From Orientallactaga sibirica (taxonomy: Eukaryota; Chordata; Mammalia; Rodentia; Dipodidae): a stretch of 64,000 bases of DNA. Location of the stretch: NCBI GenBank assembly GCA_036365145.1, contig JAEOAD010001993.1:338327-402326 (forward strand), in the 5' to 3' direction. Below the pieces are notes generated by a model. It saw nothing but the letters and a program-made list of their open reading frames with translations. It ran no database searches and was not told the DNA's origin. The position numbers were made by a program, and so were the translations under genes. Positions 37,704 through 50,100 of the stretch are shown piece after piece (within the stretch, counting starts at the first letter, position 1; each line of letters starts with the position of its first letter).

Positions 37704-39688
37704 TATGTGAAATGAGCTAGTTTGGTTCTAGGAATCACTTGCTTTCCTACGAAGAAGGTTGAGTGCAGAAAGTTCAAACTTGCCTAGTTTGTGTAATCTA
37801 ACAAGATGTACAAGAAAGTGGCTTCGCGTCATTTCTAAAGTAGTTTCTTTAGAAAGAAACATCCTCAGTACCTAACACTGTACTGTGAAATATGTTAATT
37901 AAGCTTCTAGGAATCAGTTTAATTTCTACGAAGATGATTGAGTGCAGCAAGATCAAACTTTCCTTTTTAATGTAATCTAAAAAGATGGGCAAGTTAGAGA
38001 TTCGCTTCATTTGTAAAGTACTTTGTTGAGAAACCGAATATCTTCATTGCGAACATTGTACTGTGTGAAATAAGCTCATTCGTTTCCAGGAGTCAGTTGC
38101 TTTCCTACAAAGAAGGTTGAGTGCAGCAAGTTCAAACTTTCCTTGTTAATGTAATCTAATAAGATGCACAACTTAGTAGATTGGCCTCATTTCTAAAGTA
38201 GTTTGTTTAGAAAACAAACATCTTCATTACCGAGCACTGTACTATGTGAAATGAGCTAGTTCGGTTCTAGGAATCACTTGCTTTCCTACGAAGAAGGTTG
38301 AGTGGAGCAAGTTCAAACTTGCCTAGTTTGTGTGTAATCTAACAAGATGTATAAGTTAGTGGATTCGCATCATTTCTAAAGTAGTTTCTTTAGATAACAA
38401 ACGTCTTCAGTACTGAACACTGTCCTGCGTGAAATAAGATATTCGGTTCTAGGAATCAGTTTAATTTCTACGAAGATGGTTGAGTTTAGCAAGTTCAAAC
38501 TTTCCTTGTTAATGTAATCTAAAAAGATGTCCAAGTTGGTAGACTCACCTCATTTATAAAGTAGTGTCTCTTATGAAACAAACCTTCATTGCCAAACATT
38601 GTACTGTGTGAAATGAGCTAATTTGGTTCTAGGAATTAGTTACTTTCTCGGAAGATGGTTGAGGGCAGCAAGTTCAAACTTTCCTTGTTAATGTAATCTA
38701 AAAAGATTGCCAAGTTAGGAGATTCGACTCATTTGTAAAGAACTTTGTTGAGAAAATTAACATCTTCATTGCCTAACATTGTACTGTGTGAAATAAGCTC
38801 ATTCGGTTCTAGGAAACAGTTGCTTTCCTACAAAGAAGGTTGAGTGCAGCAAGTTCAAACTTTCCTTGTTAATGTAATCTGAAAAGATGCACAACTTAGT
38901 AGATTGGCCTCATTTCTAAAGTAGTTTCTTTAGAAAAGAAACATCTTCACTACCGAACAATGTACTATGTGAAATAAGTTAATGCGCTTCCAGGAATCAG
39001 TTTAATTTTCTGAAGAAGGTTGAGTGCATCAAGTTCAAACTTTTCTAGTTTGTGTAATCTAACAAGATATACAAGTTAGTGGACTCGCCTCATTTCTAAA
39101 GTAGTTTCTTAGAAAGAAACATCTTCAGTACCGAACACTGTACTGTGTGAAATAAGTTAATTTGCTTCTAGGAATCAGTTTAATTTCTACAAAGACGGTT
39201 GAGTGCAGCAAGTTCAATCTTTCCTTGTTAATGATATCTAAAAGATGGTCAAGTTAGGAGATTCGCCTCATTTGTAAAAGTACTTTGTTGAGAAAATAAA
39301 CATCTTCATTGCCGAACATTGTACTGTGTGAAATAAGCTCATTCGGTTCTAGGAATCAGTTGCTTTCCTACAAAGAAGGTTGAGTGCAGCAAGTTCAAAC
39401 TTTCCTTGTTCATTTAATCTGAAAAGATGCACAACTTAGTAAATTGGCGTCATTTCTAAAGTAGTTTGTTTAGAAAACAAACATCTTCATTACCGAACAC
39501 TGGACTATGTGAAATGAGCTAGTTCGGGTTTAGGAATCACTTGCTCTCCTAGGAAGAAGGTTGAGTGCAGCAAGTTCAAAACTTGCCTAGTTTGTGTAAT
39601 CTAACAAGATGTACAAGAAAGGTGATTCGCGTCATTTCTACAGTAGTTTCTTTAGAAAACAAACATCTTCAGTACCCAACACTGTACT
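37704..39688. repeat. Higher-order repeat, 11-mer unit 1 of 3
   Basis: This is the first of three tandem copies of an 11-monomer unit, about 1985 bp. It begins in 'actgtactatgtgaaatgag' with 'tttggttc' and ends at 'cagtacccaacactgtact'. Diagnostic internal words are 'gaaaccgaatatc', 'agataacaaacgtc', 'gtctcttatgaaac', 'gcgcttccagg' and 'cactggactatg'. Copies differ from each other only by scattered small indels, so the amplification is recent relative to monomer divergence inside the unit. Confidence 0.88.
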
Positions 39689-41678
39689 ATGTGAAATGAG
39701 CTAGTTTGGTTCTAGGAATCACTTGCTTTCCTACGAGAAGAAGGTTGAGTGCAGAAAGTTCAAACTTGCCTAGTTTGTGTAATCTAACAAGATGTACAAG
39801 AAAGTGGCTTAGCGTCATTTCTAAAGTAGTTTCTTTAGAAAAGAAACATCCTCAGTACCTAACACTGTACTGTGTGAAATATGTTAATTCGCTTCTAGGA
39901 ATCAGTTTAATTTCTACGAAGATGATTGAGTGCAGCAAGATCAAACTTTCCTTTTTTTAATGTAATCTAAAAGATGGGCAAGTTAGAGAGATTCTTCATT
40001 TGTAAAAGTACTTTGTTGAGAAACCGAATATCTTCATTGCGAACATTGTACTGTGTGAAATAAGCTCATTCGTTTCCAGGAGTCAGTTGCTTTCCTACAA
40101 AGAAGGTTGAGTGCAGCAAGTTCAAACTTTCCTTGTTAATGTAATCTAATAAGATGCACAACTTAGTAGATTGGCCTCATTTCTAAAGTAGTTTGTTTAG
40201 AAAACAAACATCTTCATTACGAGCACTGTACTATGTGAAATGAGCTAGTTCGGTTCTAGGAATCACTTGCTTTCCTACGAAGAAGGTTGAGTGGAGCAAG
40301 TTCAAACTTACCCTAGTTTGTGTAATCTAACAAGATGTATAAGTTAGTGGATTCGCATCATTTCTAAAGTAGTTTCTTTAGATAACAAACGTCTTCAGTA
40401 CTGAACACTGTCCTGCGTGAAATAAGATAATTCGGTTCTAGGAATCAGTTTAATTTCTACGAAGATGGTTGAGTTTAGCAAGTTCAAACTTTCCTTGTTA
40501 ATGTAATCTAAAAGATGTCCAAGTTGGTAGACTCACCTCATTTATAAAGTAGTGTCTCTTATGAAACAAACCTTCATTGCCAAACATTGTACTGTGTGAA
40601 ATGAGCTAATTTGGTTCTAGGAATTAGTTACTTTCTCGGAAGATGGTTGAGGGCAGCAAGTTCAAACTTTCCTTGTTAATGTAATCTAAAAAAGATTGCC
40701 AAGTTAGGAGATTCGACTCATTTGTAAAGAACTTTGTTGAGAAAATTAACATCTTCATTGCGAACATTGTACTGTGTGAAATAAGCTCATTCGGTTCTAG
40801 GAAACAGTTGCTTTCCTACAAAGAAGGTTGAGTGCAGCAAGTTCAAACTTTCCTTGTTAATGTAATCTGGAAAAGATGCACAACTTAGTAGATTGGCCTC
40901 ATTTCTAAAGTAGTTTCTTTAGAAAAGAAACATCTTCACTACCCGAACAATGTACTATGTGAAATAAGTTAATGCGCTTCCAGGAATCAGTTTAATTTCT
41001 ACGAAGAAGGTTGAGTGCATCAAGTTCAAACTTTTCTAGTTTGTGTAATCTAACAAGATATACAAGTTAGTGGACTCGCCTCATTTCTAAAGTAGTTTCT
41101 TAGGAAAGAAACATCTTCAGTACCAAACACTGTACTGTGTGAAATAAGTTAATTTGCTTCTAGGAATCAGTTTAATTTCTACAAAGACGGTTGAGTGCAG
41201 CAAGTTCAATCTTTCCTTGTTAATGATATCTAAAAAGATGGTCAAGTTAGGAGATTCGCCTCATTTGTAAAGTACTTTGTTGAGAAAATAAACATCTTCA
41301 TTGCGAACATTGTACTGTGTGAAATAAGCTCATTCGGTTCTAGGAATCAGTTGCTTTCCTACAAAGAAGGTTGAGTGCAGCAAGTTCAAACTTTCCTTGT
41401 TCATTTAATCTGAAAAGATGCACAACTTAGTAAATTGGCGTCATTTCTAAAGTAGTTTGTTTAGAAAACAAACATCTTCATTACCGAACACTGGACTATG
41501 TGAAATGAGCTAGTTCGGTTTTAGGAATCACTTGCTCTCCTAGGAAGAAGGTTGAGTGCAGCAAGTTCAAACTTGCCTAGTTTGTGTAATCTAACAAGAT
41601 GTACAAGAAAGGTGATTCGCGTCATTTCTACAGTAGTTTCTTTAGAAAACAAACATCTTCAGTACCCAACACTGTACT
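39689..41678. repeat. Higher-order repeat, 11-mer unit 2 of 3
   Basis: The 'gaagaaggttgagtgcagaa' mark lies at 39737, that is 1986 after the one in unit 1 (37751) and 1988 before the one in unit 3 (41725). The entry join reads 'agtacccaacactgtactat', where the left part belongs to the last monomer of the unit and 'atgtgaaatgagctag' to the first. In block 1 the same left part continues instead into 'gcgtgaaataagaaaatttgg'. Small indels such as 'ctacgagaagaagg' and 'ttcctttttttaatg' distinguish this copy. Confidence 0.88.
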
Positions 41679-43667
41679 ATGTGAAATGAGCTAGTTTGGT
41701 TCTAGGAATCACTTGCTTTCCTACGAAGAAGGTTGAGTGCAGAAAGTTCAAACTTGCCTAGTTTGTGTAATCTAACAAGATGTACAAGAAAGTGGCTTCG
41801 CGTCATTTCTAAAGTAGTTTCTTTAGAAAAGAAACATCCTCAGTACCTAACACTGTACTGTGTGAAATATGTTAATTCGCTTCTAGGAATCAGTTTAATT
41901 TCTACGAAGATGATTGAGTGCAGCAAGATCAAACTTTCCTTTTAATGTAATCTAAAAAGATGGGCAAGTTAGAGATTCGCTTCATTTGTAAAGTACTTTT
42001 TGTTGAGAAACCGAATATCTTCATTGCCGAACATTGTACTGTGTGAAATAAGCTCATTCGTTTCCAGGAGTCAGTTGCTTTCCTACAAAGAAGGTTGAGT
42101 GCAGCAAGTTCAAACTTTCCTTGTTAATGTAATCTAATAAGATGCACAACTTAGTAGATTGGCCTCATTTTCTAAAGTAGTTTGTTTAGAAAACAAACAT
42201 CTTCATTACCGAGCACTGTACTATGTGAAATGAGCTAGTTCGGTTCTAGGAATCACTTGCTTTCCTACGAAGAAGGTTGAGTGGAGCAAGTTCAAACTTG
42301 CCTAGTTTGTGTAATCTAACAAGATGTATAAGTTAGTGGATTCGCATCATTTCTAAAGTAGTTTCTTTAGATAACAAACGTCTTCAGTACTGAACACTGT
42401 CCTGCGTGAAATAAGATAATTGGTTCTAGGAATCAGTTTAATTTCTACGAAGATGGTTGAGTTTAGCAAGTTCAAACTTTCCTTGTTAATGTAATCTAAA
42501 AAGATGTCCAAGTTGGTAGACTCACCTCATTTATAAAGTAGTGTCTCTTATGAAACAAACCTTCATTGCCAAACATTGTACTGTGTGAAATGAGCTAATT
42601 TGGTTCTAGGAATTAGTTACTTTCTCGGAAGATGGTTGAGGGCAGCAAGTTCAAACTTTCCTTGTTAATGTAATCTAAAAAGATTGCCAAGTTAGGAGAT
42701 TCGACTCATTTGTAAAGAACTTTGTTGAGAAAATTAACATCTTCATTGCGAACATTGTACTGTGTGAAATAAGCTCATTCGGTTCTAGGAAACAGTTGCT
42801 TTCCTACAAAGAAGGTTGAGTGCAGCAAGTTCAAACTTTCCTTGTTAATGTAATCTGAAAAGATGCACAACTTAGTAGATTGGCCTCATTTCTAAAGTAG
42901 TTTCTTTAGAAAAGAAACATCTTCACTACCGAACAATGTACTATGTGAAATAAGTTAATGCGCTTCCAGGAATCAGTTTAATTTCTACGAAGAAGGTTGA
43001 GTGCATCAAGTTCAAACTTTTCTAGTTTGTGTAATCTAACAAGATATACAAGTTAGTGGACTCGCCTCATTTCTAAAGTAGTTTCTTAGGAAAGAAACAT
43101 CTTCAGTACCAAACACTGTACTGTGTGAAATAAGTTAATTTGCTTCTAGGAATCAGTTTAATTTCTACAAAGACGGTTGAGTGCAGCAAGTTCAATCTTT
43201 CCTTGTTAATGATATCTAAAAAAGATGGTCAAGTTAGGAGATTCGCCTCATTTGTAAAGTACTTTGTTGAGAAAATAAACATCTTCATTGCCGAACATTG
43301 TACTGTGTGAAATAAGCTCATTCGGTTCTAGGAATCAGTTGCTTTCCTACAAAGAAGGTTGAGTGCAGCAAGTTCAAACTTTCCTTGTTCATTTAATCTG
43401 AAAAGATGCACAACTTAGTAAATTGGCGTCATTTCTAAAGTAGTTTGTTTAGAAAACAAACATCTTCATTACCGAACACTGGACTATGTGAAATGAGCTA
43501 GTTCGGGTTTTAGGAATCACTTGCTCTCCTAGGAAGAAGGTTGAGTGCAGCAAGTTCAAACTTGCCTAGTTTGTGTAATCTAACAAGATGTACAAGAAAG
43601 GTGATTCGCGTCATTTCTACAGTAGTTTCTTTAGAAAACAAACATCTTCAGTACCCAACACTGTACT
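41679..43667. repeat. Higher-order repeat, 11-mer unit 3 of 3
   Basis: This third copy, about 1989 bp, is entered by the same join as unit 2 (near 41678). At its end it continues as block 1 does, from 'cagtacccaacactgtact' into 'gcgtgaaataagaaaatttgg'. The offset to block 1 is then constant at about 24395 to the end of the block at 44182. The identical join at both internal boundaries shows that one exchange event set the unit and later amplification copied it. Confidence 0.88.
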
Positions 43668-44182
43668 GCGTGAAATAAGAAAATTTGGTTCTAGGAATGA
43701 GTTTCCTACCTACGAAGATGGTTGAGTTTAGCAAGTTCAAAATTCCTTGTTAATGTAATCTAAAAAGATGTCCAAGTTAGTAGAGTCTCCTCATTTCTAA
43801 AGTAGTGTCTTTAGAAAACAAACCTTCATTGCCAAACATTGTACTGTGTGAAATGAGCTAATTCGGTTCTAGGAATCAGTTTCCTTTCTACGAAGATGGT
43901 TGAGGGCAGCAAGTTCAAACTTTCCTTGTTAATGTAATCTTAAAAGATGGCCAAGTTAGAGGATTCACCTCTTTTGTAAAGTAGTTTGTTGAGAAAATTA
44001 ACATCTTTATTCGCGAACATTGTAGAGTGTGAAATAAGTTCATTCGGTTCTAGGAATCACTTGCTTTCCTACAAAGGAGGTTGTGTGCAGCAAGTTCAAC
44101 CTTTCCTTGTTAATGTAATCTAAAAAGATGCACAACTTAGTAGATTGGCCTCATTTCTAAAGTAGTTTCTTTAGAAAAGAAA

Positions 44183-47100
44183 GACCTTCAGTACCGAACA
44201 CTGTACTGTGTGAAACGTTAATTTGATTCTAGGAATCAGTTTAATTTCAACGAAGAGGGTTGAGTTTAGCCAGTTCAAATTTTCCTTGTTAATGTAATCT
44301 AAAAAGATGTCCAAGTTAGGAGATTCGCCTCATTTCTAAAGTAGTTTCTTTAGAAAACAAACCTTCATTGCCAAACATTGTACTGTGTGAAATGAGCTAA
44401 TTCGGTTCTATGAATCAGCTTTACTTTTTACGAAGATGGTTGAATTTAGCAAATTCAAACTTTCCTTCTTAATGTAATCTAAAAAGATGACCAAGTTAGT
44501 AGATTTGCCTCATTGGTAAAGTAGTTTGTTATTAAAACAAACATCTTTAATGCTGAACATTGTACTGTGTGAAAAAAGCTAATTTAGTTCTAGAATTCAG
44601 TTGCTTTCCTACAAAGACGGTTGAGTGCAGCAAGTTCAAACTTTGCTTGTTAATGTAATGTAAAAAGATGCACAACGTAGTAGATTGGCCTCATTTCTAA
44701 AGTAGTTTCTTTAGGAAATAAACATCTTCAGTACCGAACACTGTACTGTGTGAAATAAGTTAATTCGCTTCTAGGATTCAGTTAAATTTCTACGAAGAAG
44801 GTTGAGTGCAGCAAGTTCCAATTTTCCTAGTTTGTGTAATCTAACAACATGTACAAGTTAGTGGATTCGCCTCATTTCTAACGTAGTTCCTTTAGAAAAG
44901 AAACATCTTCAGTACCAAACACTGTACTGTGTGAAATAAGTTAATTCGCTTCTAGGAATCAGATTAATTTCTACAAAGATGGTTGAGTTTAGCAAGTTCA
45001 AACTTTCCTTGTTAATATAATCTAAAAAGATGTCCAAGTTAGTAGATTTGCCTCATTGGTAAACTAGTTTGTTGAGAAAACAAACATCTTCATTGACGAA
45101 CATTGTACCTTGTGAAAAAAGCTAATTCGGATCTAGAATTCAGTTGCTTTCCTACAAAGACGGTTGAGTGCAGCAAGTTCAAACATTCCTTGTTAATGTA
45201 ATCTAAAAAGATGCACAACTTAGTAGATTGGCCTCATTTCTAAAGTTGTTTGTTAAGAAAACAAACATCTTCATTACCGAACACTGTACTATGTGAAATG
45301 AGCTAGTTCGATTCTAGGAATCACTTGGTTTCCTACGAAGAAGGTTGAGTGCAGCACGTTCAAACTTTCCGAGTTTGTGTCATCTAACAAGATGTACAAG
45401 TTAGTGGATTCGTGTTGTTTCTAAAGTGGTTTATTTAGAAAACAAACATCTTCAGTACTGAACACTGTACTGTGTGAAATCAGTTAATTCGATTCTAGGA
45501 ATCAGTTTCCTTTCTACAAAGATGGTTGAGTGCAGCAAGTTCAAACTTTCCTTGTTAATGTAATCTAAAAAGATGGCCAAGTTAGCAAATTCACCTCATT
45601 TGTAAAGTAGTTTGTTGAGAAAATTAACATCTTCATTGCAGAACATTGTACTGTGTGAAATAAGCTCATTCGGTTCTAGGAATCACTTGCTTTCCTACAA
45701 AGAAGGTTGACTACAGGAAGTTCAAACTTTCCTTGTTAATGTAATCTAAAAAAAGATGCACAACTTAGTAGATTGGCCTCATTTCTAAAATAGTTTGTTT
45801 AGAAAACAAACATCTTCATTACCGAACACTATACTATGTGAAATAAGCTAGTTCCGTTCTAGGAATCACTTGCTTTCTTACGAAGAAGGTTGAGTGCAGC
45901 AAGTTCAAACTTTCCTAGTTTGTGTAATCTTACAAGATGTACAAGTTAGTGGATTTGCGTCATTTCTAAATTAGTTTCTTTAGAAAACAAACATCTTCAG
46001 TTCCGAACACAGTAATGTGTGAAATAAGTTAATTCGGTTCTAGGAATCAGTTTCCTTTCTACGAAGATGGTTGAGTTTAGCAAGTTCAAACTTTCCTTGT
46101 TAATGTAATCTCAAAAGATATCCACGTTAGTAGATTTGCCTCATTTCTAAAGTAGTTTCTTTAGAAAACAAGCCTTCATTACCAAACATTGTACTGTGTG
46201 AAATTAGCTAATTCGGTTCTAGGAATCAGTTTACTTTCTGCGAAGATGGTTGAGTTTAGCAAGTTCAAACTTTCCTTGTTAATGTAATCTAAAAAGATGT
46301 CCAAGTTAGTAGATTTGACTCATTTGTAAATTAGTTTGCTGAGAAAACAAACATCTTCATTGCCGAACATTGTTCCTTGTGAAAAAAGGTAATTCGGATC
46401 TAGAATTCAGTTGCGTTCCTACAAAGACGGTTGAGTGCAGCAAGGTCAAACATTCCTTGTTAATGTAATCAAAAAAAAAATGCACAACTTAGTGGATTCG
46501 CCTCATTTCTAAAGTAATTTCTTTAGAAAAGAAACATCTTCAGTACCGAACACTGTACTGTGTGAAATAAGTTAATTCGCTTCTAGGAATCAGTTTAATT
46601 TCTACGAAGATGGTTGTGTGCAGAAATTTCAAACTTTCCTAGTTTGTGTAATCTAACAAGATGTACAAGTTAGTGGATTCGCGTCATTTCTAAATTAGTT
46701 TTTTTAGAAAACAAACATCTTCAGTACTGAACACTGTACTGTGTGAAATAAGTTAATTCGGTTCTAGGAATCTGTTTCCATTCTACGAAGACGGTTGAGT
46801 TTAGCAAGTTCAAACTTTCCTTGTTAATGTAATCTAAAAGATGTCCAAGTTAGTAGATTCGCCTCATTTCTAAGGTAGTTTCTTTAGAAAACAAACCTTC
46901 ATTGCCAAACATTGTACTGTGTGAAATGAGCTAATTCGGTTCTAGGAATCACTTTACTTTGTATGAAGATGGTTGAGTTTAGCAAGTTCAAACTTTCCTT
47001 GTTAATGTAATCTAAAAAGATGCACAACTTAGTAGATTGGCCTCATTTCTAAAGTAGTTTGTTTAGAAAAAAAACATCTTCATTACCGAACACTATACTA

Positions 47101-50100
47101 TGTGAAATGAGCTAGTTCAGTTCTAGGAATCACTTGCTTTCCTATGAAGAAGGTTGACTGCAGCAAGTTCAAACTTTCCCCGTTTGTGTAATCTAACATG
47201 ATGTACAAGTTAGTGGATTCGTATCGTTTCTAAAGTGGTTTCTTTAGAAACCAAACATCTTCAGTACTGAGCACTGTAGTGTGAAATAAGTTAATTGGCT
47301 TCTAGGAATCAGTTTACTTTCCACCAAAAAGTTGAGTGCAGCAAGTTCAAATTTTCCTAGATTGTGTAATCTAACAAGATGTACAAGTTTGTGGATTCGC
47401 CTCATTTCTAACGTTGTTCCTTCAGAAAAGTAACATCTTCAGTTCCAAACACTGTAATGTGTGAAATAACTTAATTGGCTGCTAGGAATCAGTTTAATTT
47501 CTAAGAAGATGGTTGAGTTTAGCAAGTTCAAACTTTCCTTGTTAATGTAATCCAAAAAGATGTCCAAGTTAGTACATGTGCCTCATGGGTAAAGTAGTTC
47601 GTTGAGAAACCAAACATCTTCATTGCCGTAGATTGTACTGTGTGAAAAAAGCTCATTCGGTTCTAGAATTCAGTTGCTTTCCTACAAAGAAGGTTGAGTG
47701 CAGACAGTTGAAACTTTCCTTGTTAATGTAATCTAAAAAGATGCACAAGGTAGGAGATTGGCCTCATTTCTAAAGTACTTTCTTTAGAAAAGAAGCATCT
47801 TCAGTACCAAACACTGTACTGTGTGAAATAAGTTAATTCGCTTCTAGGAATCAGTTTAATTTCTACGAAGAAGTTTGAGTGCAGCACGTTCAAACTTTCC
47901 TAGTTTGTGTAATCTAACAAGATGTACAAGTTAGTGAATTCGCCTCTTTCTAAATTAGTTTCTTTAGAAAAGAAACAACTTCATTACCGAACACAGTACT
48001 ATGTGAAATAAGCTAGTTCCGTTCTAAAATCACTTGCTTTATCTACAAAGAAGGTTGAGTGCAGCAAGTTCAAACTTTCCTAGTTTGTGTAATCTAACAA
48101 GATGTACAAGTTAGTGCATTCGCCTCATTTTTAATGTAGTTTCTTTAAAAAAAAACATCTTCAGTACCGAGCACTGTACTGTCTGAAATAAGTTAATTCG
48201 GTTCTAGGAGCCAGTTTCCTTTCTACGAAGATGGTTGAGTTTAGCAAGTTCAAACTTTCCTTGTTAATGTAATCTAAAAAGATGTCCAACTTAGTAGATT
48301 CGCCTCATTTCTAAAGTAGTTTCTTTAGAAAACAAACCTTCATTGTCATACATTTTACTGTGTGAAATGAGCTAATTCGGTTCTAGGAATCAGCTTACTT
48401 TCTATGAAGATGGTTGAGTTTAGCAAGTTCAAACTTTCCTTGTTAATGTAATTTAAAAAGATGTCCAAGTTAGTAGATTTGCCTCATTGGTAAAGTAGTT
48501 CATTGAGAAAACAAACATCTTCATTGCCGAACATTGTACTGTGTGAAAAAAGCTCATTCGGTTCTAGAATTCAGTTGCTTTCCTACAAAGACGGGTGAGT
48601 GCAGCAAGTTCAAACATTCCTTGTTAATCTAATCTAAAAAGATGTCCAAGTTAGTAGATTTGCCTCACTGGTAAAGTAGTTCGTTGAGAAAACAAACATC
48701 TTCATTGCTGAACATTGTTTTGTGTGAAAAAAGCTCATTCGATTCTAGAATTCAGTTTTTTCCTACAAATATGGGTGAGTGCAGCAAGTTCAAACATTCC
48801 TTGTTAATGTAATCTAAAAAGATGTCCAAGTTAGTAGATTTGCCTGATTGGTAAAGTAGTTTGTTGAGAAAACACACATCTTCAATGCCGAAAATTGTAC
48901 TGTGTGAAAAAAGCTAATATAGCTCTAGAATTCAGTTGCTTTCCTACAAAGACAGTTGAGTGCAGCAAGTTCAAAAATTGCTTGTCAATGTAATGTAAAA
49001 AGATGCACTACATAGTAGATTGGCCTCATTTCTAAAGTAGTTTCTTTAGAAAAGAAACATCTTCAGTACCGAACACTGTACTGTGTGAAATAAGTTAATT
49101 CGCTTCTAGGAATCAGTTTAATTTCTACGAAGAAGGTTGAGTGCAGCAAGGTCAAATTTTCCTAGTTTGTGTAATCTAACAAAAAGAACAAGTTAGTGGA
49201 TTCGCCTCATTTCTAACGTAGTTCCTTTAGAGAAGAAACATCTTCAGTACCAAACACTGTACTGTTTGAAATAAGTTAATTCGCTTCTAGAAATCAGTTT
49301 AATTTCTACGAAGATGGTTGAGTTTAGCAAGTTCAATCTTTCCTTGTTAATGTAATCTAAAAAGGTGTCCAAGTTAGTAGATTTGCCTCATTGGTAAAGG
49401 AGTTTTTTGAGAAAACAAACATCTTCATTGCCGAACATTGTACTGTGTGAAAAAAGCTAATTCGGATCTAGAATTCAGTGGCTTTCTTACAAAGACGGTT
49501 GAGTGCAGCAAGTTCAAACATTCCTTGTTAATGTATTCTAAAAATATGCACAACTTAGTGGATTTGCCTAATTTCTAAAGTAATTTCTTTAGAAAAGAAA
49601 CATCTTCAGTACCGGACACTGTACTGTGTGAAATAAGTTAATTCGCTTCTAGGAATCAGTTTAATTTCTACTAAGATGGTTGAGGGCAGCAAGTTCAAAT
49701 TTTCCTTGATAATGTAATCTGCAAAGATGGCCAAGTTAGTAGATTTACCTCATTTGTAAAGTAGTTTTTTGAGAAAACAAACATCTTCATTGCTGAACAT
49801 TGTACTGGGTGAAAAAAGGTTATTCGGATCTAGAATTCAGTTGCTTTCCTACAAAGACGGTTGAGTGCAGGAAGTTCAACATTCCTCGTGTATACTAAAG
49901 ATGCACAACTTAGTGGATTCGCCTCATTTCTAAAGTAATTTCTTTAGAAAAGAAACATCTTCAGTACCGAACACTCTACTGTGTGAAATAAGTTAATTCG
50001 CTTCTAGGAATCAGTTTAACATATACAAAGATGGTTGAGGGCAGCAACTTCAATCATTACCTTGTTAATGTAATCTAAAAGATGGCCAAGTTAGTAGATT

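Larger units (their letters stand above)
19888..44182. repeat. Block 2: enlarged second copy of block 1 (~24.3 kb)
   Basis: This is the same order of variant monomers as block 1, with three kinds of extra material: a second copy of 15 monomers, one extra monomer at 36437-36616, and two extra copies of the 11-monomer unit. Adding 2710, 181 and about 3975 to the 17.45 kb of block 1 gives about 24.3 kb, as observed. Differences from block 1 are dominated by 1-3-base insertions and deletions in short homopolymers and at 'ccg' words (for example 'taccgaac' becomes 'tacctaac', and 'tgccgaac' becomes 'tgcgaac'). This suggests that part of the difference could be consensus error. No gene is present. 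Confidence 0.87.

Noticed and set aside
1344..41945. Short open frames of 60-84 codons on both strands, many with similar proteins (for example 1344-1538, 5317-5511, 9117-9311, 15998-16192, 36242-36436 on the minus strand; 17339-17557, 39706-39960 and 41733-41945 on the plus strand)
   Set aside because: They recur because the satellite recurs. Each spans just over one monomer and ends as soon as a stop of the unit is met. A 181-bp period shifts frame at every unit, and there is no conservation beyond that of the DNA. None is annotated as a gene.
46468..46485. A-rich run near 46470 as a poly-A tail of a retroposed copy
   Set aside because: It is only an expanded 'ctaaaaagatg' of the monomer ('aatcaaaaaaaaaatgcac'), with normal satellite on both sides.
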